Notes under the pieces: model-generated
The model's input: the letters and a program-made list of their open reading frames with translations, nothing else
The model's database searches: none
Told to the model about the DNA's origin: nothing
Shown: positions 1-7,335 of the stretch, piece by piece
Layout: every line of letters begins with the position of its first letter
How positions within the stretch are numbered: position 1 is the stretch's first letter
Position numbers and translations under genes: made by a program
NCBI GenBank assembly: GCA_900545755.1
Contig: URAG01000066.1
Span: 1-12,558 of the forward strand
Length of the DNA stretch: 12,558 nt
From: an uncultured Cloacibacillus sp.
GTDB taxonomy: Bacteria; Synergistota; Synergistia; Synergistales; Synergistaceae
Direction of reading: 5' to 3'

Positions 1-1
1 A

Positions 2-345
2 GCCCCCACCTGCGACGTGGGCAGCGCCCTCTCTTTCAGTGAATCCCCGGAGCAGGCGGCCATGTGCACCAGCGCCGCCGTGGAGGGCTTTCACGAGGGC
101 GGGGTCGCCTGCGTGCTGAAGCACTATCCCGGCCAGGGCGGGACCAACGCCAGCGAAGGAGCTTCCCTGACGGAGACCTGGGAGACGATGCGGACGACTT
201 CGCTCTACCCCTTCCAGGCGGGCATGGCGGCCGGGGCAGACGCCATCATGGTCTCCCACGTCACCACCCCCAACGCCAGCAGCGACGGCCTGCCCGCCTC
301 CTTGTCCCAGGAGATGATCACGAGCAAGCTGCGGGGCGAGCTGCG
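2..345 (+). pseudogene. GH3 glycoside hydrolase fragment (NagZ-like), truncated at both ends
   Basis: The open frame enters from the left edge of the window. The translated stretch carries the marks of the middle of a family 3 glycoside hydrolase of the beta-N-acetylhexosaminidase type: a DVGS strand, then LKHYPGQGGT (the family's KHFPGHG loop), YPFQAGMAAGADAIMVSH, and PASLSQEMIT..LRGEL. The Asp-x-His pair that normally follows the KHFPGHG loop in NagZ enzymes is not seen; NASEGAS stands there instead, so catalytic competence is doubtful even in a complete version. The family then normally continues with a GFDGVVITD-type strand, but here the frame runs directly into RapZ. Codon use is strongly GC-ending, unlike the genes that follow. 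I read it as a fragment joined by rearrangement or by misassembly. The exact breakpoint is uncertain (about 330-385). Confidence 0.6.
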
Positions 346-763
346 CCGCCTCTTTGCCCGGGGCGGTACGGCGGAGGGTCGGATGGAGGTGCGTGTCAGT
401 TCCTTCGGCTTCAAATACGGAGCACCGCAGGATGCCGATTATATATTCGACGTGCGTTTCCTGCCTAATCCAAACTACGTTGACGATCTGCACATGCTTT
501 CGGGCAAGGATGAAGCGGTGTGCAAGTATCTAAACGAATTCCCGTCGCTGAAAAAATTCCTCGACATGACAGTGCCCCTGCTAGACTACATAGCCTCCGT
601 CTATTGCAAGACGGGTAAGAAGCAGCTCCATATCTGCTTCGGATGCACCGGCGGACGCCACCGCTCCGTCGCGGTCGCCGAGATGGTGGGGGCCGCGATA
701 GCGTTGACGGGCAAGCGCGTAGTCACGACACACCGCGACATCGACAAAGGGAACACTCGGTGA
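2..763 (+). CDS. rapZ: RapZ (YvcJ family) C-terminal domain, fused in frame to a GH3 fragment; 5' partial
   Basis: From about nt 385 the frame is the C-terminal half of RapZ/YvcJ. Signature strings are VSSFGFKYGAPQDADYIFDV, RFLPNPNYVDDL and, near nt 638-667, FGCTGGRHRSVAVAE, followed by the HRD-like tail TTHRDID. Full RapZ proteins have an N-terminal P-loop nucleotide-binding domain of about 150 residues; here it is absent and a GH3 segment occupies its place. In Enterobacteria RapZ is the adaptor that hands GlmZ sRNA to RNase E and senses glucosamine-6-phosphate through its C-terminal domain; the role in other phyla is less clear. The stop TGA at 761-763 overlaps the GTG start of yvcK at 760, so the two are translationally coupled, as usual for the rapZ-yvcK-whiA cluster. 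A first possible in-frame initiation codon is GTG at 17, but the frame is open to the edge. The RapZ half is certain; the fusion is suspicious. Confidence 0.75.
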   Translation, partial: APTCDVGSALSFSESPEQAAMCTSAAVEGFHEGGVACVLKHYPGQGGTNASEGASLTETWETMRTTSLYPFQAGMAAGADAIMVSHVTTPNASSDGLPASLSQEMITSKLRGELRRLFARGGTAEGRMEVRVSSFGFKYGAPQDADYIFDVRFLPNPNYVDDLHMLSGKDEAVCKYLNEFPSLKKFLDMTVPLLDYIASVYCKTGKKQLHICFGCTGGRHRSVAVAEMVGAAIALTGKRVVTTHRDIDKGNTR

Positions 764-1878
764 ACGGAGTCCTCTTTTGCCTTGTCTTCATAACAGCCTT
801 TGTGGCAGGCGGCGCTTCCGTATATTTCGCGTCGTCGAAACGGATGCGCATACGCCGCGCGAAACATTCAAAGAGTAATATAATAACGAACGCGATGGAG
901 TACAGGCTGTCGCTTGGCCCGCGCATAGTCGCAATTGGCGGGGGCACAGGGCTATCGACTCTCCTTAGCGGGCTTAAGGGTTTTACACGCAACATCACGG
1001 CGGTCGTAGCAGTCACGGACGAGGGCGGGAGCTCGGGACGGCTGCGCCACGAGTGGGGTATGCTGCCGCCTGGCGACATACGCAACTGTATCGTCGCGCT
1101 TGCTGAGAACGACAGTTCGCTGAACAGTCTGCTGAATTTCCGCTTCGACAGAGGAGAACTGAAAGGCCACAGCCTCGGCAACCTCATTTTACTAGCTACG
1201 ACTGAGATGATGGGGGACTTCCAACGCGCGGTAGAGGAGCTCAACAAGATGCTTGCCATTCGCGGGCAAGTGCTCCCAGTGACGACTGAAAATGTAGTCT
1301 TAAGGGGGGAGACCAGGAATGGGGAGCTGCTGACCGGCGAGCTGGAAATTTCGGACCACGGCCAAGAGCTAGCGAAGCTCTGGATCGAGCCTTCGGACGC
1401 CGAGCCGCTTGACGCGGTTAAGCGGGCGCTCGCCGAGGCGGAGGCCATTGTGCTCGGTCCGGGCAGTTTATTTACAAGCGTGATGCCGAATATTTTACTG
1501 ACCGAAATGGCTTCACTAATGCGCAGCGCGAAGGTTCCCATCATTTATATAGCGAACCTCATGACGCAGCCGAAGGAGACAGAGGGCATGAACATAGTCG
1601 CGCACGTCGACTGGATTGCCGGCATATTGGAAACGGTGCCTGACTATATACTGGCAAATCAATCTGCGATACCGGAGGAATTCGTGACGCGCTACGCGAG
1701 CATAGGCGCAGAGCCGCTCTATCTTTCGGCTAAAGAAGAAGAATATCTCGAATCTCTCGGCAGCGAAATCATCTACGGCGACTACTGCGAGATAAAGAAT
1801 GGAAAATATCTGCGCCATAACGCGAAGCACCTTTCCGAGACGATAATGGAGATTGTGCGAGACAATAGGAAGAACTGA
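760..1878 (+). CDS. yvcK: YvcK/GlmR family gluconeogenesis factor with N-terminal membrane anchor
   Basis: The 372-aa protein belongs to the YvcK/CofD-like family (GlmR in Bacillus), which is needed for growth on gluconeogenic carbon sources and binds UDP-sugars to steer carbon into peptidoglycan precursors. Diagnostic motifs are IVAIGGGTGLSTLL (residues about 56-69), VTDEGGSSGRLR (85-96), LPPGDIRNC (102-110), HSLGNL, and LGPGSLFTSVMPN. The GTG start at 760 is chosen because it overlaps the rapZ stop (GTGA) and has an AAAGGGA ribosome site about 8 nt upstream. With this start, residues 4-24 form a hydrophobic segment followed by a strongly basic stretch (KRMRIRRAKHSK), predicting a single membrane anchor with the catalytic domain in the cytoplasm. 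The classical Bacillus protein lacks such an anchor and would begin near MEYRLSLGPRIVAIGGG (Met46 here). An internal start is possible, but it has no better ribosome site. Function is confident; the anchor is inference. Confidence 0.93.
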   Translation: MNGVLFCLVFITAFVAGGASVYFASSKRMRIRRAKHSKSNIITNAMEYRLSLGPRIVAIGGGTGLSTLLSGLKGFTRNITAVVAVTDEGGSSGRLRHEWGMLPPGDIRNCIVALAENDSSLNSLLNFRFDRGELKGHSLGNLILLATTEMMGDFQRAVEELNKMLAIRGQVLPVTTENVVLRGETRNGELLTGELEISDHGQELAKLWIEPSDAEPLDAVKRALAEAEAIVLGPGSLFTSVMPNILLTEMASLMRSAKVPIIYIANLMTQPKETEGMNIVAHVDWIAGILETVPDYILANQSAIPEEFVTRYASIGAEPLYLSAKEEEYLESLGSEIIYGDYCEIKNGKYLRHNAKHLSETIMEIVRDNRKN

Positions 1879-1887
1879 GGCGTTTAC

Positions 1888-2802
1888 ATGGAAAGCGTCA
1901 ACCGGACCATTTGGGACGAATGGAGCGCGATGCCGGTAGAGGAGCAGGCTCGCGACGAAGCGGCTGGGATTCTCGACGGCCTACCTGCGCGTGGCCGTGA
2001 CGAAGAAATCATGTTTACATCACCGAGGCTCTTCACCGTAAGACGGCTTATGCGTCTTTGGGGAGAGTGTTGGGCGTCTTCACCAGACGAACAGCAGGGA
2101 ATAAGGCTCGTCGATACGCAGCGAAAAGGGAAAATCATCTTCGCGGCCGACAGTGGGCCGGCATACGCCATACTCTCGGCAACGCGCACAACTGCAAAGC
2201 GCACGCGGAACTGGGGCTGGGTGCGCGGCATATTCGGAAGCTGCGGAGCGCTTTACATGCCGAAGGCTGGGTACTATCTTATAATGCGTCCTCAGACCGG
2301 CAACGGCTCGGCTGAGCGTTTGCAGGCGATACTGAAATCATGCGGCTTTACAGTCGGCGTCAGGAAGCGCGCGACATACAGGGAACTCACGCTGCGCGAC
2401 CAGCAGCAGATAGTGACTCTGCTATCGCGCATAGGGCTTGTAAAGACTGCACTCAGCCTAGAGGAGACGGCTATTTACCGTTCTATGCGAAGCCATGCCA
2501 ACAAGCTCGTCAACTGCGACGCAGCGAACATCAACAAAAGCCTTGAAGCGGCGCGTGGACAAATTGAGCTGATACGCCGGATGGACGAACTCGGCATAAC
2601 TGAAACGCTCCCGGAACCTTTTTTAGAGCTTGTTGCGGCGCGGAAACGAAATCCGAGCATATCTTTGAAGGAACTCGGTCAAACTTTACCGAGACCAATT
2701 AGCAAAAGTACGGTAGAATATAGATGGCGAAAGTTAGAACACATACTTCAGACGCAACTAAAGGGGGATGATGCCAATGTACTTAGGAAAAGCGGACGTT
2801 AA
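1888..2802 (+). CDS. whiA: WhiA family DNA-binding regulator
   Basis: This 304-aa protein is a WhiA family member: an N-terminal LAGLIDADG-homing-endonuclease-like domain (about residues 95-195, with WGWVRGIFGSCGALYMP matching the family's LRGAFLAGGS-like strand) followed by a C-terminal helix-turn-helix. Hallmarks are NCDAANINKSLEAARGQIE from residue 209 and SISLKELGQ...SKSTVEYRWRKLEHI from residue 257. In Streptomyces WhiA activates sporulation genes; in Bacillus it affects cell division and chromosome segregation. It is usually encoded next to rapZ and yvcK, as here. The start follows the yvcK stop by 9 nt with a short TGAGG site at 1876-1880. The N-terminal ~90 residues are less typical of the family. 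The 3' end overlaps the debranching enzyme gene by 26 nt, implying one polycistronic message. Which genes it controls in this organism cannot be read from the window. Confidence 0.88.
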   Translation: MESVNRTIWDEWSAMPVEEQARDEAAGILDGLPARGRDEEIMFTSPRLFTVRRLMRLWGECWASSPDEQQGIRLVDTQRKGKIIFAADSGPAYAILSATRTTAKRTRNWGWVRGIFGSCGALYMPKAGYYLIMRPQTGNGSAERLQAILKSCGFTVGVRKRATYRELTLRDQQQIVTLLSRIGLVKTALSLEETAIYRSMRSHANKLVNCDAANINKSLEAARGQIELIRRMDELGITETLPEPFLELVAARKRNPSISLKELGQTLPRPISKSTVEYRWRKLEHILQTQLKGDDANVLRKSGR

Positions 2803-4735
2803 CACATATGACAAAGGCGCCGGAAGAGAGTTTCTTGTCTCAAACGGGCGCGGGAGTTACGGCTTCTCCACGGTCATAGGTGCCAACACGAGAAGGGAAC
2901 ACGGGCTCCTGGTCGTCAGGAATGGGGACGAGCAGCAGCATTCCGTCCTAGTCAGCAAAATTGAAGAAACGCTATTCGACCGCAACAAAAAATATCAGCT
3001 TTCGACAAATAGATACAAGGATCTGGTTTATCCCGACGGTTACAGATACCTTCAGGAATATCAGGGAAATCCATATCCGAGCATGCTTTTCGTTATTCAC
3101 AGCATCCTCCTGAAAAAATCTATATTTATGCCGCGCGGCAAAGACTGCACGGTGATAAAGTACGAGCTGCTCGCTGCTCCAGACAAGATCCGCCTCGACC
3201 TGCGTCCACTTTTAGCGCATAGATACAGCAATGTTGTATGCGCTGAGTCGAACAGCGCCGATTTCAGCGTATCGTCGGACAACGCGCACAGCATCAGCAT
3301 CACTGGCAAGGGACGCACCAGCCGCGTGTCCGCCACCGCCGGCACATGGTCGCTCAAGCCGCTCTGGTTTGAAAACATCATCTACGAACAGGACGACCGC
3401 ATTGACGCGCTGTCGGTCGACCACCTATGGTCGCCAGGTCTTATCTCGAACGAGCTTTCCGAGGGAGACGTCCTTTATCTCGTCCTCTCGCAGGAGCCGC
3501 AGCAGTTCAGCGCGAAACAGCTCGCCGCCATGGAGCAGAAAGCCGCGGCGCGCTTTGAAGACATCCTTGAACAGGCCAACATCCCGGCAAACAGCAGCGC
3601 CGAACAAGACATGATAGTTTCGTCATACCATCTTGTCGACGACCGAGAAGGCAGCGTAGCCCCGATATACACGGGCTACCCTTCGGTCAACACAAGGCCG
3701 CGCGACACATTTATAGCGCTTCCAGGCCTTCTGCTTGCGACCGGGCGCGAAGAAATCGCTCTTAAAACTCTGAAGTACTGGCTCAACGCCGCGGAGCAGA
3801 ATGGCTGGGTCGTTCCGGAGAAAATCGCAAGCTGCGGCTATGCATTTGAAAACGGAGGAGCCGACAACGGCCTCTGGTTCGTCTACGCGGCTGGTAAATA
3901 CATGAACCACGTCAAAGATGCCGGGCCCGAAGCCGAGAAACTTGCCAACGGCGTGAAACAGATAGTCGACAGATATCTCGGCGGCGTGCCGCAGCTCGAT
4001 ATCGTATGCGACTCGAACATGCTGCTCAAGCTCACCGTCTCCGACACGGCGCGCCACTGGATGGGCGCAAAGGCGGGCGATGAAGTAGTCGTCTCGCGCA
4101 AAGGTTATCTCGTCGAAATGAACGCGCTCTGGTACAACGCGCTGAAGACGGCTGAACAGCTTACCGGCGATAAACAGTACGGAGAAGCGGCGGAGAAGTG
4201 CGCTAAATCTTTCAACGACACTTTCTGGAGTTTCGACATGAACGGCCTCTACGACTGCGTCGATCCAGAAACATTCAAGACTGACAACTCCATCAGGCCG
4301 AACCAGATACTCGCCGTGTCGCTGCCATACAGCCCGCTCTCACCGGAGACCGCGCAGAAGGTCGTCCGCCTTTGCTGGAACGAGCTCTACACGACCTTCG
4401 GCCTCCGCACGTTAGACCCACGCCACGATAAATTCAAGGGGCGCTTCGAGGGCCGCGTAGACCAGCGTATCAAAGCCTGCTACCGCGGCATGGCGTGGCC
4501 ATGGCTCCTTGGACAATTTATAACGGCCTACCTGAAATACAACCCTACAAGAAAGGATCTCGGGTGGGTGTTTATACGCCCGTTCACCTCACATATGCGC
4601 CATGGTTGCCTAGGCGGAGTAGCGCAGCTTTTTGACGGGATAATGCCGTACCGCCCGCATGGAGACGTGCTCAGCGCGGCGGCTCTCGGAGAACTGCTAC
4701 GCGTGCTCCACGAAGACCTTGAAACTGGAGCATAA
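2777..4735 (+). CDS. Glycogen debranching enzyme (amylo-alpha-1,6-glucosidase, GDE_N/GDE_C type)
   Basis: The protein (652 aa from the chosen start) matches the archaeal/bacterial glycogen debranching family (GH133 type), which hydrolyses alpha-1,6 branch points of glycogen. The N-terminal GDE_N domain shows EFLVSNGRGSYGFSTV and NTRREHGLLV (residues about 18-46). The C-terminal (alpha/alpha)6 barrel GDE_C shows NTRPRDTFIALPGLLLATGR (from residue 305), NGLWFVYAAG, IRPNQILAVSLPYSPL, LDPRHDKFKGRF, and MAWPWLLGQF. Near the C-terminus GCLGGVAQLFDGIMPYRPHG (about 610-629) has Gln where relatives commonly have Glu before the FDG motif, which is worth checking against catalytic assignments. ATG at 2777 is preferred over 2768 and 2771 because the AGGGGG site (2762-2767) is then 9 nt upstream instead of touching the start codon. 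The gene begins inside whiA, so it should be co-transcribed with it. Confidence 0.9.
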   Translation: MYLGKADVNTYDKGAGREFLVSNGRGSYGFSTVIGANTRREHGLLVVRNGDEQQHSVLVSKIEETLFDRNKKYQLSTNRYKDLVYPDGYRYLQEYQGNPYPSMLFVIHSILLKKSIFMPRGKDCTVIKYELLAAPDKIRLDLRPLLAHRYSNVVCAESNSADFSVSSDNAHSISITGKGRTSRVSATAGTWSLKPLWFENIIYEQDDRIDALSVDHLWSPGLISNELSEGDVLYLVLSQEPQQFSAKQLAAMEQKAAARFEDILEQANIPANSSAEQDMIVSSYHLVDDREGSVAPIYTGYPSVNTRPRDTFIALPGLLLATGREEIALKTLKYWLNAAEQNGWVVPEKIASCGYAFENGGADNGLWFVYAAGKYMNHVKDAGPEAEKLANGVKQIVDRYLGGVPQLDIVCDSNMLLKLTVSDTARHWMGAKAGDEVVVSRKGYLVEMNALWYNALKTAEQLTGDKQYGEAAEKCAKSFNDTFWSFDMNGLYDCVDPETFKTDNSIRPNQILAVSLPYSPLSPETAQKVVRLCWNELYTTFGLRTLDPRHDKFKGRFEGRVDQRIKACYRGMAWPWLLGQFITAYLKYNPTRKDLGWVFIRPFTSHMRHGCLGGVAQLFDGIMPYRPHGDVLSAAALGELLRVLHEDLETGA

Positions 4736-4773
4736 ATTTTAAGCAGGTTTTTAGGTTAAGAGCTTCCGGAGAT

Positions 4774-4802
4774 TTGACGGCCGGCGAAAAAAGCGTCAAA
4801 AT
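4774..4802 (+). promoter_or_regulatory. Putative gap-pgk promoter inside an inverted repeat
   Basis: TTGACG at 4774-4779 is followed after 17 bp by CAAAAT at 4797-4802, a fair -35/-10 pair. The same segment contains a perfect 7-bp inverted repeat, TTTGACG (4773-4779) and CGTCAAA (4794-4800), so a dimeric repressor could cover the promoter. It could equally be a weak hairpin in the 3' end of the debranching-enzyme message. It lies directly upstream of the long hairpin and the gap gene. Confidence 0.4.
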
Positions 4803-4803
4803 C

Positions 4804-4844
4804 ACCGAGAGAGGGATAAATTAAATGTGTATCCTTCTCTCGGT
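4804..4844 (+). promoter_or_regulatory. 15-bp hairpin in the leader of gap
   Basis: Arms 4804-4818 and 4830-4844 pair over 15 positions with a single G-T wobble and an 11-nt AT-rich loop. No T-run follows on the + strand (AAAATATAAAATC), so it is not a standard terminator in that direction. It ends about 26 nt before the strong gap ribosome site AGGAGG (4871-4876). It could be an mRNA-stabilising or regulatory leader structure, or a terminator of the upstream operon that works without a U-tract. Confidence 0.6.
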
Positions 4845-4886
4845 AAAATATAAAATCAAAGATACCTATAAGGAGGGCGTTTTCTC

Positions 4887-5906
4887 ATGGCCAAGTATAA
4901 GGTTGCAATCAACGGTTTTGGACGTATCGGGCGTCTTTCTCTCCGTGCGTTCTTCACGAACGGGAAAGAAAACGAATTTGAAATAGTCGCTATCAACGAC
5001 CTGACTCCGCCGTCGTCTCTCGCTTATCTTCTCAAGTACGACTCTGTTTTCCGTCGTTTCCCAGGAACCGTCGAGGTTGACGGCGACTACCTCATCGTAA
5101 ACGGCCGGAGGATCAGAGCTCTCGCTGAGCCAGACCCAGCGAAGCTTCCGTGGAAGGAAATGGGCGTAGACCTCGTCATCGAATCGACTGGACGTTACAC
5201 CGACGCGAACCAGGCGTCGGCCCACATTGCCGCCGGTGCGAAGAAAGTAATAATCTCTGCCCCTGCGAAGAACCACGACGCAACGATAGTCATGGGCGTC
5301 AATGAAGAGGTTTATGATCCAGCGAAGCACAACATCATCTCGAACGCTTCCTGCACAACGAACTGCCTCGCTCCGGTTTGTAAGGTCCTCCAGAACAAGT
5401 TCGGCATCAAAGAAGGACTTATGAACACTGTCCACGCTTACACGAACGACCAGAAGACGCTCGATTTCCCGCACAAAAACCTCTCGCGCGGAAGGGCGGC
5501 GGCGCTTTCCATCATCCCAACCAGCACCGGCGCAGCGAAGGCTATCTCTGAAGTTATGCCTGAGCTCAAGGGCAAGCTCAACGGATTCGCGCTCCGCGTT
5601 CCGACCCCTGACGTCTCCGTCGTAGACCTTACAGTGGTACTTGAAAAGCCAGCGACCGCCGATGACGTGAACGCCGCGATGAAGGAAGCCGCAGAGACAT
5701 ACCTTAAGGGAATCCTTGGGTACGAGCCGGAAGACCTTGTTTCGATGGACTTCGTCGGGGATACACATTCCTCAATCTTCGCGCCGCGCCATACTATGGC
5801 GATGGGCGACAAGATGATAAAGCTCCTCTCGTGGTACGACAACGAGTGCGGCTACAGCAACAGAGTCATAGACCTCGCAAACTACATTCTCAAAAAAGGA
5901 CTGTAA
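4887..5906 (+). CDS. gap: Glyceraldehyde-3-phosphate dehydrogenase, type I
   Basis: The 339-aa protein is a phosphorylating GAPDH that oxidises glyceraldehyde-3-phosphate to 1,3-bisphosphoglycerate in cytosolic glycolysis. The N-terminal Rossmann motif is INGFGRIGR (residues 8-16). NDL at 37-39 supplies the Asp typical of NAD-preferring enzymes. The catalytic cysteine is Cys156 in SNASCTTNC and the base is His183 in [16 protein letters not shown] near the C-terminus completes the signature. Length is normal. The start has a textbook AGGAGG 10 nt upstream. pgk follows after 4 nt, so gap and pgk form one operon. A 300-codon open frame on the opposite strand is an antisense shadow caused by GC-rich third positions. 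Confidence 0.97.
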   Translation: MAKYKVAINGFGRIGRLSLRAFFTNGKENEFEIVAINDLTPPSSLAYLLKYDSVFRRFPGTVEVDGDYLIVNGRRIRALAEPDPAKLPWKEMGVDLVIESTGRYTDANQASAHIAAGAKKVIISAPAKNHDATIVMGVNEEVYDPAKHNIISNASCTTNCLAPVCKVLQNKFGIKEGLMNTVHAYTNDQKTLDFPHKNLSRGRAAALSIIPTSTGAAKAISEVMPELKGKLNGFALRVPTPDVSVVDLTVVLEKPATADDVNAAMKEAAETYLKGILGYEPEDLVSMDFVGDTHSSIFAPRHTMAMGDKMIKLLSWYDNECGYSNRVIDLANYILKKGL

Positions 5907-5910
5907 CGCC

Positions 5911-7101
5911 ATGCGCCTGAAGACCTTTTCTCCCTCGGATGTTGCGGGTAAAAAGGTTCTGGTCAGGGTGGACTTTAACGTCCCTCTGGCTGATGGCCAG
6001 GTCAGCGACGACACACGCATCAAGGCTCATCTTCCCACTCTAAGGGCCCTACGCGACGCCGGAGCTAAAATAGCGCTCGTCTCGCACCTAGGGCGGCCGA
6101 AGGGAACGGTCAACCTCAAATATACACTCGAGCTGGTTGCCAAGGAACTCGCAAAGCTGACGGGCTGGACAGTACGCTTCGTACCGGACTGCATCGGCGA
6201 GAAGGTAGACGAGGCCGTCGCCAATTGGAAAGAGGGGGAAGTGCTCTTACTCGAAAACGTCCGCTTCTATCCTGGAGAGGAAAAGAACGACATTGAGTTT
6301 GCAAAGAAACTCGTCAAGAACTTCGACGTATTCGTCATGGACGCCTTCAGCGCCGCGCATAGGGCGCACGCTTCTACACGCGCAGCGGCGGAACTAATTC
6401 CGTCGTTCTCAGGCAAGCTCATCGAACGCGAGATCGCGATGCTCTCGGCCGCGCGCGATGAGCCGAAAAAACCCTTCGTTTTAATCCTCGGCGGCGCCAA
6501 GGTCTCAGATAAAATTGCAGTCGTTGAGAACATGCTTAAGAAAGCCGATACGATACTCATCGGTGGCGGGATGGCTTTCACCTTCCTCAAAGCGCAAGGG
6601 CTCGAAATAGGCAAGTCACTCTGCGAGGCGGAGAAGCTCGACTTCGCGGCAAAGATGCTTGATGAGGCGAAAGCGCTAGGCGTGAAAATATTGCTTCCAG
6701 TCGACGCGATAGTAGCGCCGGAATTCAAGGCAGACGCGCCTGCGATGGCCGTCAAAGCCAACGCCATCCCGCAGGACGAAATGGGCCTCGACATCGGCCC
6801 AGAAACGGCGAAGCTCTTCACGAAAGAGATACTCGCCGCGAAGACGATCCTTTGGAACGGCCCTATGGGCGTCTTTGAGATGCCGGCCTTCGCCATGGGT
6901 ACTGAAGCGGTAGCCAAAGCGCTCGCCGAAGCGACTGCAAACGGAGCGCTGACCGTCGTCGGCGGAGGAGACTCTGCCGCCGCAATAGCGCAGTTCAAAA
7001 TGGAGGATAAGGTTTCACACGTCTCGACGGGCGGAGGAGCGAGTCTTGAATTCTTTGAAGGCAAGAGCCTGCCGGGCATCGAGCCTTACGTAATAGGCTA
7101 A
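5911..7101 (+). CDS. pgk: Phosphoglycerate kinase
   Basis: This 396-aa enzyme transfers the acyl phosphate of 1,3-bisphosphoglycerate to ADP, the first ATP-yielding step of glycolysis. The N-terminal substrate domain shows KVLVRVDFNVPL, DDTRIKAHLPTL, SHLGRPKG and LLLENVRFYPGEE; the C-terminal nucleotide domain shows LGGAKVSDKI, GGGMAFTFLKAQG, WNGPMGVFE and VGGGDSAAAI. The DAFSAAHRAHAS strand is the family's DAFGTAHRAHAS with two small substitutions. The start ATG lies 4 nt after the gap stop, with AAGGA (5896-5900) inside the gap 3' end. Transcription very likely ends at the terminator just downstream, so tpiA is not in the same basal transcript. Confidence 0.97.
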   Translation: MRLKTFSPSDVAGKKVLVRVDFNVPLADGQVSDDTRIKAHLPTLRALRDAGAKIALVSHLGRPKGTVNLKYTLELVAKELAKLTGWTVRFVPDCIGEKVDEAVANWKEGEVLLLENVRFYPGEEKNDIEFAKKLVKNFDVFVMDAFSAAHRAHASTRAAAELIPSFSGKLIEREIAMLSAARDEPKKPFVLILGGAKVSDKIAVVENMLKKADTILIGGGMAFTFLKAQGLEIGKSLCEAEKLDFAAKMLDEAKALGVKILLPVDAIVAPEFKADAPAMAVKANAIPQDEMGLDIGPETAKLFTKEILAAKTILWNGPMGVFEMPAFAMGTEAVAKALAEATANGALTVVGGGDSAAAIAQFKMEDKVSHVSTGGGASLEFFEGKSLPGIEPYVIG

Positions 7102-7112
7102 CGCCAAATCTT

Positions 7113-7150
7113 ATGAACGCCTTCATTAACAGTGGAGGCGTTCATTTTTT
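7113..7150 (+). terminator. Intrinsic terminator after pgk
   Basis: A perfect 10-bp stem, ATGAACGCCT (7113-7122) and AGGCGTTCAT (7136-7145), with a 13-nt loop is followed by a run of T (7145-7150). It lies 11 nt after the pgk stop. Confidence 0.9.
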
Positions 7151-7335
7151 ATATAATGTTATTAAAATTATATGACATTATGAATAATGTAGAATTGAGG
7201 GCTCAAAAGCCCCAGCAGCGGTGCGGCGACGAGAAAGGAGCTTATCATCACGCGTTTATGATACACAGCGCTTGCAGCTTTCTTTTCGACTCGACGCCGA
7301 TGATTATAACTAGTCTGTAAATGGAGGAATCATCA
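7151..7335 (+). promoter_or_regulatory. AT-rich palindromic leader of tpiA
   Basis: This 185-bp spacer holds no convincing gene. ATAATGT occurs at 7153-7159 and 7184-7190 and its complement ACATTAT at 7175-7181; the last two form a perfect 7-bp palindrome with a 2-bp centre. Short hairpins follow (GGGCT/AGCCC at 7199-7212, TATCAT/ATGATA at 7243-7263). TATAAT at 7152-7157 and TATAAC at 7305-7310 are possible -10 boxes, but neither has a good -35 partner. The GGAGG site for tpiA is at 7323-7327. Confidence 0.4.

Noticed and set aside
4866-5768. 300-codon open frame on the - strand
   Set aside because: It lies wholly antisense to gap; the translation is a mirror of conserved gap codons, with no domain or ribosome site.
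7132-7320. 62-codon open frame between pgk and tpiA
   Set aside because: It begins inside the terminator stem with GTG, has no ribosome site and no recognisable content.
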